NCBI GenBank assembly: GCA_016926985.1
Contig: JAFGNO010000071.1
Location: 1 to 19,706 of the forward strand
Origin: Anaerolineae bacterium
GTDB lineage: Bacteria; Chloroflexota; Anaerolineae; Aggregatilineales; UBA3940
Direction: 5' to 3'
Length of the DNA: 19,706 nt
Below are positions 7,629-17,000 of the stretch, in pieces. Both the position numbers and the translations under genes were made by a program. Every line of letters begins with the position of its first letter. Within the stretch, counting starts at the first letter, position 1. The notes below the pieces were generated by a model. It searched no databases. It saw only the letters and a program-made list of their open reading frames with translations, and had not been told where the DNA came from.

Positions 7629-9232
7629 TTGACGACAGTATCAACCTGCGCGGTGATGTGGTGAACCTCGCCCGGCCTGAGGTTGACCTCTGTTGTGTAC
7701 GCTGTTGCATCCTTCCCGGCGCTCACAGCAGGAAGCACGATCTTCAGGCATAACCGCGCATCGTCGGGGGGGTTTCGTAGCGCCAGTGCGAAATTTCCTG
7801 CGGAATCGCTGATGGCTTCCGGGCCAACAGGGTGCCATTCCCATCGCTTCTTTTCCAGAATATAAGCATTCATGAGCAGCCTGGCTGAGGCTCCCTGCAC
7901 CGGTTGTTCATGTCCCAGGATAACCGCACCAAAAAGGAGCGTGGCGCCGGGATCGCGATCTTTCAGGTATGTTATGGCATCAGGGGTGGTCATACTGGCC
8001 AGGGAATCCAGCAGCAGTTCGCAATCAGCCACCTCGCCGCCTATCTCGTCCAGGCGATTGGCAGCTTCCGGAGAATTATCCCGGGCCAGCGCCCGCAGGG
8101 CATTGTGCTGGATCGCTCGATCAGGGTCCTTTCCCAGCACGCCCAGCAGAAACACCCTGTCTGGGTGGTTGCTTGCCCCGATCAGATTGGCCACTACCCG
8201 GCGCACTTCCACGCTCTCATCACCCAGGTGGGGACGCAGGATATCAATCGTATTGGGGCTGTGCTGCACCAGCAGGTTAAAGACATGGTCAGGATTCTGG
8301 TATGCCGGGGGAGGGGGAGGGTTGACCACAAAACCAAAGAGAATCTCGACAGCATTCAGGCTGCCAACTTGTGCAAGGATTGCGGCGGCATCAGCAGCCT
8401 CCCGCCCGGAACGGGTGTTCAGCAGTTCCTTACAGTCCTCAATTGCCCGTTGGCTGCCCAGCTTCTCGATGGATGACACCAACGCGGCAGCGAACCGGAG
8501 ATCGGTACCACGGGCCAGTTCCTTCCGGAATCGCCTGTATAGCAGGTATCTCAACCACCCATAACCGCTTCCCCCCAGCCGCTCAGCTGCAGCGCAGCGC
8601 ACATCCGGTTTAGAGTGATTCAGCCTGCGCAGGGCATCATCTACAGTATGCAGCCCGCTGATAAAGTATCCCATATCAGCGAGTTCTTTACGGTACTCTG
8701 GTGGCGGTGTAACCCCCAGCCTGATAGCCGCCCCCAGGATCCGCTGCTGCTTTGCCGACGGCCATGCCCGGTACTGCAAGCTGGATATCACAATGGCAAG
8801 TGAGGTGGCCTGTTCCCGGCTCAAGGCTTCAAGCGCGGCCCAATCGTTTTTCTGGAGGACGGATTTGACGATCATGACATGTTGCGCAGATGGCGAATTC
8901 ATACCAGCCAGCGCATTCTCTGCAATCCGCGCAGCCTGCGGCTGTGGCCCAAACATGACCCCCGCCAACACATCAACCGCTTCCGGGGTGCTGATGTTAG
9001 CGAGGGCATCAATTGACCAGTGCCGGACATAGTCATCGGTATCCCGCTCCAGCGCCCGCTGAAGGCAGCATACACCGTCCGGCTCGCCCAGTTCTCCCAG
9101 GTTTTTGGCAGCGCCCCGCCGCACACGAACATCCCGGTGACGAAGCAGCCTGCATAAACCCTTCACATCGTGTCTCTCACGGCATCGTTTCAACCGTTTC
9201 ATGCCACTCAAATCATCACCCCGTACAGGCAT
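7601..9232 (-). CDS. HEAT-repeat protein with C-terminal beta-sandwich domain
   Basis: A 543-residue protein with no signal peptide or membrane segment. From about residue 20 to 430 it is a run of HEAT/PBS-lyase-like helical repeats, recognisable by motifs such as D.DVRVRRGAAKNLGELG (34-49), D.RAIQHNALRALAR (371-384) and D.SVEVRRVVANLIG (338-352). Such repeats form a curved scaffold for binding partners. The last part (about 445-535) changes character: ASARLL, then DSAGNFALAL (476-485) and TTEVNLRPGEVHHI. This resembles a carboxypeptidase-regulatory-like beta-sandwich. Function unknown. The start is uncertain: neither ATG 9232 nor the in-frame ATG 9202 has a good Shine-Dalgarno. The gene is divergent from the mutase gene and its 3' end lies inside comEC. 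Confidence 0.85.
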   Translation of the reverse strand: MPVRGDDLSGMKRLKRCRERHDVKGLCRLLRHRDVRVRRGAAKNLGELGEPDGVCCLQRALERDTDDYVRHWSIDALANISTPEAVDVLAGVMFGPQPQAARIAENALAGMNSPSAQHVMIVKSVLQKNDWAALEALSREQATSLAIVISSLQYRAWPSAKQQRILGAAIRLGVTPPPEYRKELADMGYFISGLHTVDDALRRLNHSKPDVRCAAAERLGGSGYGWLRYLLYRRFRKELARGTDLRFAAALVSSIEKLGSQRAIEDCKELLNTRSGREAADAAAILAQVGSLNAVEILFGFVVNPPPPPAYQNPDHVFNLLVQHSPNTIDILRPHLGDESVEVRRVVANLIGASNHPDRVFLLGVLGKDPDRAIQHNALRALARDNSPEAANRLDEIGGEVADCELLLDSLASMTTPDAITYLKDRDPGATLLFGAVILGHEQPVQGASARLLMNAYILEKKRWEWHPVGPEAISDSAGNFALALRNPPDDARLCLKIVLPAVSAGKDATAYTTEVNLRPGEVHHITAQVDTVVNYLSVRERS

Positions 9233-9242
9233 TTATCAGAAG

Positions 9243-9271
9243 TTGTCGCCTCATTCTAGCCCTACTACAAT
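9243..9271 (+). promoter_or_regulatory. promoter for the acyl-CoA mutase gene
   Basis: TTGTCG (9243-9248), a 17-bp spacer and TACAAT (9266-9271) make a reasonable sigma70-type promoter on the plus strand, about 50 bp before the mutase ATG. The expected leader (about 44 nt) ends with a good Shine-Dalgarno, AAGGAG at 9309-9314. Confidence 0.5.
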
Positions 9272-9274
9272 GAT

Positions 9275-9280
9275 AGTATA
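9275..9280 (-). promoter_or_regulatory. -10 box (TATACT) for the HEAT-repeat gene
   Basis: The minus strand reads TATACT at plus-strand 9275-9280, about 43 bp before the HEAT gene's ATG. There is no convincing -35. It sits almost back to back with the mutase promoter, so the two divergent promoters probably compete or are co-regulated (inference). Confidence 0.3.
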
Positions 9281-9321
9281 ACCTGACTGTATCTTGAAGG
9301 GACTCCCCAAGGAGCGCATCA

Positions 9322-11013
9322 ATGGCCACACCCGAAACCTCTCCCCGGCATGGTGAAGATGTATCAGACCATTTGAAGCAGTGGGAACAATCCACGCTTG
9401 CCCATACGTTGAGCCACAAACCTGAGCGCTATCCCGAGTTTATCACCGCCTCCAGTGCGCCTGTTGAGCGGCTATACACGCCGGTTGACCTTCCGGAATT
9501 CGATTACGTCGCCGAACTGGGGTTTCCCGGCGAATACCCCTTTACCCGGGGGGTTCATGCCACCATGCACCGTGGTCGCCTCTGGACGATGCGCATGTTC
9601 GCCGGCTTCGGCACGGCTGAGGAGACCAATGAAAGGTTCAAATACCTTCTCAGCAAGGGACAGACTGGCCTTTCCGTGGCATTTGATCTCCCGACCCTGA
9701 TGGGATACGACACGGACGACCCGGAAGCATTGGGGGAGTTTGGCAAGTGCGGCGTCGCCGTCTCGTCTTTGAAAGATATGGAAATTCTTTTTGATGGCAT
9801 TCCGCTCGGCGAGGTTTCCACCAGCATGACCATTAACTCGCCAGCAGCAGTTATCTGGGCCATGTATATTGCGGCGGCTGAAAACCAGGGTTTCTCGCGT
9901 GAAATCCTGAGGGGAACTATCCAGAATGATATTCTGAAAGAATACAGTGCGCAGAAAGAGTATATTTTCCCGCCGGAGCCATCCATGAGGCTGGTAACCG
10001 ACACAATCGAATTTGGCACACACGAGCTCCCCGAATGGAACACCGTCTCCATCAGCGGGTACCATATCCGGGAAGCCGGCTCCACCGCCGCGCAGGAACT
10101 TGCCTTCACGCTGGCAGATGGTATGGAATACGTCCGTTGGGCAATGGATCGCGGGTTGGATGTTGACAGCTTCGCTCCCAGGCTCAGCTTCTTCTTCAAC
10201 GCACACAACGATTTCTTTGAGGAAATTGCTAAATACCGGGCAGCAAGGCGAATCTGGGCACGAGAAATGAAAGAGACTTTCGGCGCCCAATCAGAGCGCT
10301 CGCTCCTGCTCCGCTTCCATACCCAGACGGCGGGGGTGACCCTGACAGCCCAGCAGCCAGAAGTCAATGCTGTTCGAGTGGCTATTCAGGCCCTTGCTGC
10401 TGTGCTGGGTGGAACCCAGTCGCTCCATACTAACAGCATGGATGAGGCATTGGCGCTGCCTTCGGAAGAGGCTGTTCAGATTGCACTGCGCACCCAGCAG
10501 GTTATTGCGCACGAATCAGGTGTCGCCAATACCATTGACCCACTGGGTGGTTCTTATTTTGTCGAAGCACAGACCCGGCGGCTGGAAAAGGAAGCCTATG
10601 ACTATTTCCGCCAGATTGACGATCTGGGCGGCGTTCTACCGGCGCTTGAAATTGGTTTCTTCCAGCGTGAGATTTCTGACTCTGCCTATCGTTACCAGCG
10701 CGAGATTGACTCCAGGAAACGAATTATCGTCAGCATCAACGACTACATTGAAGATGAACCGCTGCGCATTCCCCTTCTGGAAATGGATCCACAGGGTTAC
10801 GAACGCCAGATCGCGCGGCTTTCTGCGCTCAGACAATCGCGCGATAACGAAGCCGTTGGCGTATCTCTGGCGGCTGTTGAACAGGCTGCTCGGTCTGGCG
10901 AGAACCTCATGCCTCATCTGATTGCGGCAGTGAAAGAATACGCCACCCTGGGTGAGATCATCGACAGGCTCAGAGTCGTTTTCGGTACTTACCAGGAACC
11001 GTCCTGGATTTAG
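9322..11013 (+). CDS. B12-dependent acyl-CoA mutase large subunit, isobutyryl-CoA mutase-like
   Basis: A 563-residue catalytic (TIM-barrel) subunit of the methylmalonyl-CoA mutase family, without the C-terminal B12-binding domain, so it needs a separate small subunit. The length matches IcmA-type subunits. CoA-binding residues are conserved (M82, R86, T89, R91, S118), as is the catalytic His (H248 in SGYH). With a constant offset of four relative to the Propionibacterium enzyme, Tyr89 is replaced by F93 and Arg207 by Q211 (in KEYSAQKEY). Phe plus Gln is the pair reported for isobutyryl-CoA mutase, which interconverts isobutyryl-CoA and n-butyryl-CoA. Methylmalonyl-CoA mutase has Tyr plus Arg. 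Tyr75 is also changed, to H79. Automated annotation would probably say methylmalonyl-CoA mutase. AAGGAG seven bases upstream supports the start. No small subunit or MeaB-type chaperone is in the window. Confidence 0.9.
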   Translation: MATPETSPRHGEDVSDHLKQWEQSTLAHTLSHKPERYPEFITASSAPVERLYTPVDLPEFDYVAELGFPGEYPFTRGVHATMHRGRLWTMRMFAGFGTAEETNERFKYLLSKGQTGLSVAFDLPTLMGYDTDDPEALGEFGKCGVAVSSLKDMEILFDGIPLGEVSTSMTINSPAAVIWAMYIAAAENQGFSREILRGTIQNDILKEYSAQKEYIFPPEPSMRLVTDTIEFGTHELPEWNTVSISGYHIREAGSTAAQELAFTLADGMEYVRWAMDRGLDVDSFAPRLSFFFNAHNDFFEEIAKYRAARRIWAREMKETFGAQSERSLLLRFHTQTAGVTLTAQQPEVNAVRVAIQALAAVLGGTQSLHTNSMDEALALPSEEAVQIALRTQQVIAHESGVANTIDPLGGSYFVEAQTRRLEKEAYDYFRQIDDLGGVLPALEIGFFQREISDSAYRYQREIDSRKRIIVSINDYIEDEPLRIPLLEMDPQGYERQIARLSALRQSRDNEAVGVSLAAVEQAARSGENLMPHLIAAVKEYATLGEIIDRLRVVFGTYQEPSWI

Positions 11014-11078
11014 TCGCCAGAACAGCGCAACCTTTCACCCTTACTTCTCTTCTTATTCTTGCTGTGGAGTGACGGCTT

Positions 11079-12083
11079 TTGTCAAAAAAATACCCATTAG
11101 GAAAACTTCCCTACGAGGCGTTAGCCGATTTGCTGGGTGCCTATACCATTCCCGACCCGCGCGTTCTCCTTGGTCCCCGCCCAGGAGAAGATGCCGCCGT
11201 AATTGATATGGGTAATGACACCTGCTTGGTGACCAAAACTGATCCCATAACTTTCACCACCGATGAGATCGGGTGGTATGTGGTCAACATCAATGCCAAC
11301 GACATTGCTGTTACCGGCGCCGTTCCTTACTGGTTCATGGTTACCCTGCTCCTGCCGGGGGGTAAAACAACGCCCGAACTGGTAAAGAGTGTCTTCAGTC
11401 AGATTGTCTCTGCCTGTGATCACCTGGGTGTATCACTGGTGGGAGGGCATACTGAAATTACCTATGGGATTGACCGCCCCATCGCAGTCGGGACCATGAT
11501 TGGTACAGCCTCTGCTGACCGGGTTATCAGCACTGCCGGTGCACAGGTAGGCGATATTCTACTGCTCACCAAGGGTTACCCCATAGAAGGCGCTGCCATT
11601 ATTGCTCGTGAGAAGCAAGACTACCTTTTGCCCTCATTGGCCCGATCGGTGATAGAGACCTGTGCCGGATACCTGCATAATCCTGGCATCAGTGTGGTGA
11701 GAGATGCTGCTCTTGCCGTCCAGTCAGGCCGGATTCATGCCATGCACGATCCGACCGAGGGTGGGGTTGCAACCAGTCTCTGGGAGCTGGCTATTGCCTC
11801 GGATGTCCAGTTAGTAGTTAACCTGGATGATTCTGCGCTGGTAGATGGCCTGAAAATATGTGAGGCAGTGGGCGTTGACCCGGTCGGTGCGCTGGCCAGT
11901 GGTGCGCTTTTGATGGCTGTCCATCCCGCTGATGTGCAGACCATTGCAGACGTCCTGCGCGCTGAAGAAATAATGGTCTTTGAGATTGGCCGCGTGACTA
12001 ATGGCCCGGTTGGAGTGTATCTTGAGAATGGCCTGAAGCTTGTATATCCTGATCGGGATGAGATAGCGCGGCTGTTTGAATAG
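11079..12083 (+). CDS. HypE / AIR-synthase-related protein
   Basis: A 334-residue protein of the PurM/SelD/HypE/ThiL ATP-binding superfamily. Features in order: GPRPGEDAAVI (32-42), the usual nucleotide loop; NINANDIAVTGA (70-81) with conserved Asn and Asp; GGHTEI (122-127); and HDPTEGGVATSLWELA (223-238) in the C-terminal AIRS domain. True HypE ends in a conserved Pro-Arg-Ile-Cys whose cysteine carries the cyanide precursor. This protein ends EIARLFE with no cysteine, and no hyp or hydrogenase genes are nearby, so hydrogenase maturation is unlikely. It probably uses ATP on an unknown substrate. The start is a TTG at 11079 with GGAG at 11066-11069, nine bases upstream. It lies 65 bp after the mutase on the same strand and may be cotranscribed. 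Its stop is 4 bp from the convergent TPR gene's stop. Confidence 0.85.
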   Translation: MSKKYPLGKLPYEALADLLGAYTIPDPRVLLGPRPGEDAAVIDMGNDTCLVTKTDPITFTTDEIGWYVVNINANDIAVTGAVPYWFMVTLLLPGGKTTPELVKSVFSQIVSACDHLGVSLVGGHTEITYGIDRPIAVGTMIGTASADRVISTAGAQVGDILLLTKGYPIEGAAIIAREKQDYLLPSLARSVIETCAGYLHNPGISVVRDAALAVQSGRIHAMHDPTEGGVATSLWELAIASDVQLVVNLDDSALVDGLKICEAVGVDPVGALASGALLMAVHPADVQTIADVLRAEEIMVFEIGRVTNGPVGVYLENGLKLVYPDRDEIARLFE

Positions 12084-12087
12084 ACAA

Positions 12088-14046
12088 TCAGGGGGCCACT
12101 TCCAGGCGGCCAAGAATGCTCTCTGCCTGTTCGCTGGCTGCTTCAGGCCACAGGGACAGGGTATTTATGAAATCAACATCGCGATATCGTGAATCAAGCG
12201 CGAGAGCCTCCTGGTAAGCCAGTTCCGCCCGTCCTGTCTCCCCGATGATTTCCAGCACCACCGCCAGTCCGGCGTACAGATCGGCAGTTGCCGGCCCAAG
12301 ATTGACTGCCGTCAAAAAAGCTGCCAGGGCATCACCAAATCGCTCTACACCAAACAGCGCAAATCCCTGCCAGTGGAGCAGTAAGACCTCATCATATCCC
12401 AGGGTCTCAGCAGCCTCGTAATCCTCTAACGCGCCAGTATAGTTGCCCTCAAGATGCCGGATCCAGCCCCTTCTGGCGTATATTTCAGCCGAGCCAGCAT
12501 CCCGCTCGATTGCTTCAGTGTAGTTTTCCAGCGCGGCTGTAAAATCAGCGCCCGCGAACAGGGCCTCACCGAGCAGGGCATAAGCATTGCCCTGTTCCGG
12601 GTCCAGTTCAATCACCTGCTCAGCATCGGACTGTGCGCCAGTCGGGTTTTCGGTTCTCAGCCGCAACCAGCCCCGCTTGAGATAGGCATCAATATACGCA
12701 GGTTCCAGGTCGATGGCATCCGTATAGGCCTGCTCCGCCTGGGCCATCTCCCCCACCAATTCAAATACAGTCCCAAAGATATACCGGTAAACCGGGTCAT
12801 CGGGGGCCTGTTCAATCAGCGAATCCAGGATGATCAGCGCTTCGCTGGTGTTCCCCTGACCGATCAGCGACATTGCCTGGTTGAACAGGAGCGTTAAATT
12901 GCCGGGCAAAAGCGATTCCGCCTGTTTGAAATCATCATAGGCAGCCCTGTAGTCGTCCTGCTGGAAGAACAGGTAACCGCGCAGGTTCAGGGGCCAGGCA
13001 TCTGTTCGGGCTTCGACAATCTGCTCAGCTTCCCCAAGTGCTGCTGCAAGATTGCCCAGTTTCATATAGGCGACCAGCTGGTTGTAAGTTGCCAGCATAT
13101 ATCCCGGATGGTGGATCAACGCAGCCTGATACAGGCTGTAAGCAGCAGCCACATCCCCTTCCCAGAAAGCGATATTTCCCTCCTGGATCAGCGCTTCAAC
13201 TGGCAGGCTGTCCTGCGGGATATCTCCCTGACCGAGCGCCTCCCTTGCGCCTTCCAGATTCCCCAGCGCTATCAATGCACTTGACCGCAGCATGGCCAGG
13301 GCCAGTTCGGTTCCGGTATCAGGTCCCGCTACTGGCGGTTCCGGGCTCAACTGATCCAACCGTTCAAGGGCCTCTTCAAAACAAGCGTCTGCCATCTCAA
13401 CGCTGCTGGCTGCTAATTCAGCAATGTAGGTATAGCCGACCTCAATTGGGATGGGTATCGTTCCCGGCGCTGGAACGCTAACAGGCGCCAACCCGGAATC
13501 CACCCGGATCAGATCGAAGCGCTCCGCAGAGAGAATATATACCTTCGGCTGGCCGCCTGCTTCTCGCTGCTCAAATACCAGTATGTCTACCGAACCGGGC
13601 AGTTCGGCAGCCGTGAGCAAGTCCTCAACGCCAGTATTCGCTGGGATGGTCACCTCGACAATCTCGACCTGAATATCCCCTGGTATTGTCTGCAAGGCAT
13701 CAGCCAGGGCTTCCTTCATCTGTGCAATCGAAGGCGTTCCCTCAGTTGAAACCGCGCCAGTGCCAACCGTCAAAACTGCCCGGGATTCTGGTGGGAGCAG
13801 GGTGGCAGTAGGAGTAGGGGATGGTGTGATCGATGGGATGATTGAGGAAATTGTCGGTCCAGCGGTGGCAGGCGGCTCTGGTTCGCTGGGCCCGGTGCTC
13901 GTGGCGCCTGACGAAGGAGGACTGCCTGTAAATGTGGCTGAAAACCAGACGGCGGCAGTAACAAGGGCTAGCAGCGCCATCAAGAGCAAAATCACCGCGT
14001 TTGTTGGCCGCTGAAATAACCGCTGTCTTCTTCTTTCTGGGATCAT
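12088..14046 (-). CDS. membrane-anchored TPR-repeat protein
   Basis: A 652-residue protein starting with a basic stretch (RRRQR) and one transmembrane helix (about 17-38), so it is probably anchored with most of the chain outside the cytoplasm. A low-complexity Ser/Thr/Pro linker (about 40-88) follows, then an unassigned alpha/beta domain (about 88-230, starting RAVLTVGTG). From about 240 to 640 there is a near-continuous array of tetratricopeptide repeats, with spaced Gly/Ala/Tyr and Asp-Pro caps such as AIDLEPAYIDAYLKRGWLRL. TPRs mediate protein-protein contacts. It starts 28 bp after the permease-DUF389 fusion gene on the same strand, so the two are probably one operon. Its start has only a weak GGA upstream. 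Partner and function are unknown. Confidence 0.87.
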   Translation of the reverse strand: MIPERRRQRLFQRPTNAVILLLMALLALVTAAVWFSATFTGSPPSSGATSTGPSEPEPPATAGPTISSIIPSITPSPTPTATLLPPESRAVLTVGTGAVSTEGTPSIAQMKEALADALQTIPGDIQVEIVEVTIPANTGVEDLLTAAELPGSVDILVFEQREAGGQPKVYILSAERFDLIRVDSGLAPVSVPAPGTIPIPIEVGYTYIAELAASSVEMADACFEEALERLDQLSPEPPVAGPDTGTELALAMLRSSALIALGNLEGAREALGQGDIPQDSLPVEALIQEGNIAFWEGDVAAAYSLYQAALIHHPGYMLATYNQLVAYMKLGNLAAALGEAEQIVEARTDAWPLNLRGYLFFQQDDYRAAYDDFKQAESLLPGNLTLLFNQAMSLIGQGNTSEALIILDSLIEQAPDDPVYRYIFGTVFELVGEMAQAEQAYTDAIDLEPAYIDAYLKRGWLRLRTENPTGAQSDAEQVIELDPEQGNAYALLGEALFAGADFTAALENYTEAIERDAGSAEIYARRGWIRHLEGNYTGALEDYEAAETLGYDEVLLLHWQGFALFGVERFGDALAAFLTAVNLGPATADLYAGLAVVLEIIGETGRAELAYQEALALDSRYRDVDFINTLSLWPEAASEQAESILGRLEVAP

Positions 14047-14074
14047 CCTGTTTCCGGTCTCTGCCAGCAGTCAA

Positions 14075-17000
14075 TTACGGGTCGCTGATCAGGGATTGCC
14101 CCGTGACCGCGAACAGCCGGATAATCACATCACGATTCAATTCGCTCACCAGATTTCCCTCCAGGGCAGCAATGTCGGGCATCGGCGCGCCATCGGACGA
14201 ATAGATGGTGCCCTCAACCGTCACCGCCTGGGTGGCGACATTGATGGTGATATCGGTCGATTCTATCCCTTCCCACTGTTCAATTTCCTGCTCGACAAGT
14301 TCCCTTGCCAGGCTCTCAAGCTGGCTTTGCCGTGACGACTGGATGAGCACACTGCCCAGCGGAATGCTGAGAAGGGTGAGCAGGAGCAGCGAGACCACCA
14401 GGCCCTGCTGTAACCGGCGCTGGCTCTCCAGGTTGCGCCGGGGCCGAATGCCCAGCAGCAAAAAGATCACTGCTGATGCGAAAATAATCGCGACCAGGTT
14501 GGTGACAAACAACAGTGTAGACCCCAGGGCCACCCCAATATTTCCCAGCGCGATCCCGATCCCTATCGTGGCAACCGGCGGCATCAGGGCCGCAGCAATC
14601 GCCACACCGGGCAGGGCTTCGCTGACATCTTCGTTGGCAATGGCATAAGCCCCTGCCGCCCCGGAAACCAGAGCAACCAGCAGGTCCAATAGATTCGGGC
14701 GGGTGCGAGCCAGCACTTCCGGTGTGGCCATAGCAACGGGCGAGATGGCCGTCACCAGTATCGCCAGGAATATCGCTATCAGCACACCCTGAAGCATAGC
14801 AACCAGCGCCCTGCGCAGGGTTTGAATATCCCCGGTTACGATCCCCATCCCGGCAGCGACAATCGGGCTCATCAGCGGGGCCACAAGCATGGCGCCTATG
14901 ATCACCGCCGGGCTGTTGAGCAAAAGCCCCAATGCAGCAATCAGGGCCGATGCGGCAATCAAGATAAAATAACTGATTGTGGGGCGTGCCGCTTTGCGAA
15001 GCTGGCTTTTCAGTTGATTCTGTTTGTCCAGCGAGATGGTTGGCATCACCCTTGACAGGGTTGTCATGGTTTGCCTTGCCAGCAAATTGCCCCAGCCAGA
15101 AGAGCCACGGACAAGCGCAAGCAGTTGCGTGGTGTTCCGGGCAATATCCAACGGCAGACGGCCAAAAAACTGGTGATCAAACAGACTGGTTTCGGTAGTA
15201 CCGACTAGGACGATCTCCTGATCTTCTACCGCTTCCAAGATACCTGCCAGCGGCGTCGCAGCAGGAATAACGCGAGGAATAACGCGCTCTGGTTCGCTTA
15301 ACTGCTCGCGAAGTTCCCGGGTGAGCGTTTCCCCTTTTTCCAGCCCTTCATCACCCTGTGACTTCAATGCCACGTTGACCAGCGTGACCTGGCCATCCTC
15401 TGCCTTTGAAGTTAACGCCAGTGCTATTTCTGCGGCATGCGGCGCATGAGGCCCACCGGATACCGGCACCAGGGCTTTGCTGATATCGCCCTGCCATTTC
15501 CCCCGGATCACAACCACGTCACAGAGAGCCTTTTCCAGCACCTCGTCCAGGATTCTTCCCAGGCTTGGTCGCGGAGACTCGAGCCCTTTGGTGTTCCACC
15601 CCAGGACAACCAGCTTTGCCCCTTCTTCTGCGATCGTGTCCAATATACCCTGTGATATGCTGCGCGACAGCCGGGTCACGCCCTCCACGGGAACGCCCAG
15701 CCGCTTGGCCTCCTGTACGGTCCTTTCGAGGACATCCAGCTTCTGCCGGGCCTCATATCGCCCGGTGTCCAGTGGATATTGGTCGGGAACCTGTACCACC
15801 TGTACCACCGTGACGTGCCCGCCATGATGTTGAGCAACAGCCGCCCCAAACAATACCAAGTTCAACGCTGTTTCAGGATGCGCCACCGGTACCACTACCG
15901 GGTAAGGAGATGTAATGTCATCGCGACTGGTTATATCCTGGAACACGGTGATGCCAAGCTGAGCATACCGCATCCGGTCCAGGCCTATCTGCCAGTAAAC
16001 AACAGCGCCGATCGCCAGCCAGATAATGACCGCTGCTATTGCCAACAATGGCAGCGCAAGGATCAACAGAAAGCTGATCGCAGCGCCCACTGCTGGGAAA
16101 ATGGGATATAGGGGCACTCGCACCGGTCGTTTAGATGCCAGGGGATGCCTGGCCAGCGCAATCGCGGTGACATTCACCCCCACCTTGGTGATCAGGTCGA
16201 TCAGAGCAGCCACGGCAGCAAGGTAGAAGTAAACAGACCGGGATTCGATAGACAGGTGCGATAACCCACTACCCAGCAGAACACCCAGCATGGCAAGTAC
16301 TACCTGCAGGATGATCAGGGTGACCGGCGCGTTTCGCCGCCCATAAGAGCGGAGCAGCCATTTGGGCAGCCATCCCTCCACGCCGATGATCTGGAAGCGC
16401 CGCAGCATGACCAGTCCCAGGATCTGCCAGGCTGCGCCTGTTGCAACCGCCCCTATTGCCAGCATGAGGATCTCACCAACACCGAGGAAAGCGTTCTCAA
16501 TGACAATCGGGAAATACAGGTGCAGAGGGAGGGCAGGGTCAGCAGACTGGAACGCCGCCAGAGTCTGGCTGGCTGCGGGAGAAGCCACAAATGCCAGGAG
16601 GCCACCCAGCAGTGGGCCGCCGGCCAGCAGGAGAAAGCCAGCGTAGTTTTTTCGGCGCCGGCGGTCGCCGGCTTCGGCCATCAGTTCCATGACCCACTGA
16701 CCGGCTACCAGCAGGGCTACAGCAGTGAAGAAATGTGACCCGGTTGGCGTTGGCAGCACGGCAGGGGCTTCTGGCTGCACTATTCCGGTAACTGCCAGGA
16801 AAATCCCCAAAATAATGATGACCGCGAAAACGAGCCCAATCAACCATACGCCTATTCGCCAGGGAGGACGGGCCGCGGTGATATTGGTGATGGCGAAAAA
16901 CAGGAGGAGGCCGGCAGCAAGCAGCCCTTGAAGCAGTAGAATATTGCCCTGCCATCCCACAGACAGCATAATCAGGCGACTTGCATATTGAACGAACACC

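Noticed and set aside
7664..7690. AACCTC/GAGGTT/GACCTC inverted repeats just after comEC, as a terminator
   Set aside because: No T-run follows, and the bases encode the conserved-looking tail of the HEAT protein; chance repeats are sufficient explanation.
9472..10367. Long minus-strand open frames (about 270 codons) opposite the mutase gene
   Set aside because: They are antisense to a well-conserved enzyme, have no recognisable domain or start signal, and their composition follows from the codon bias of the mutase.
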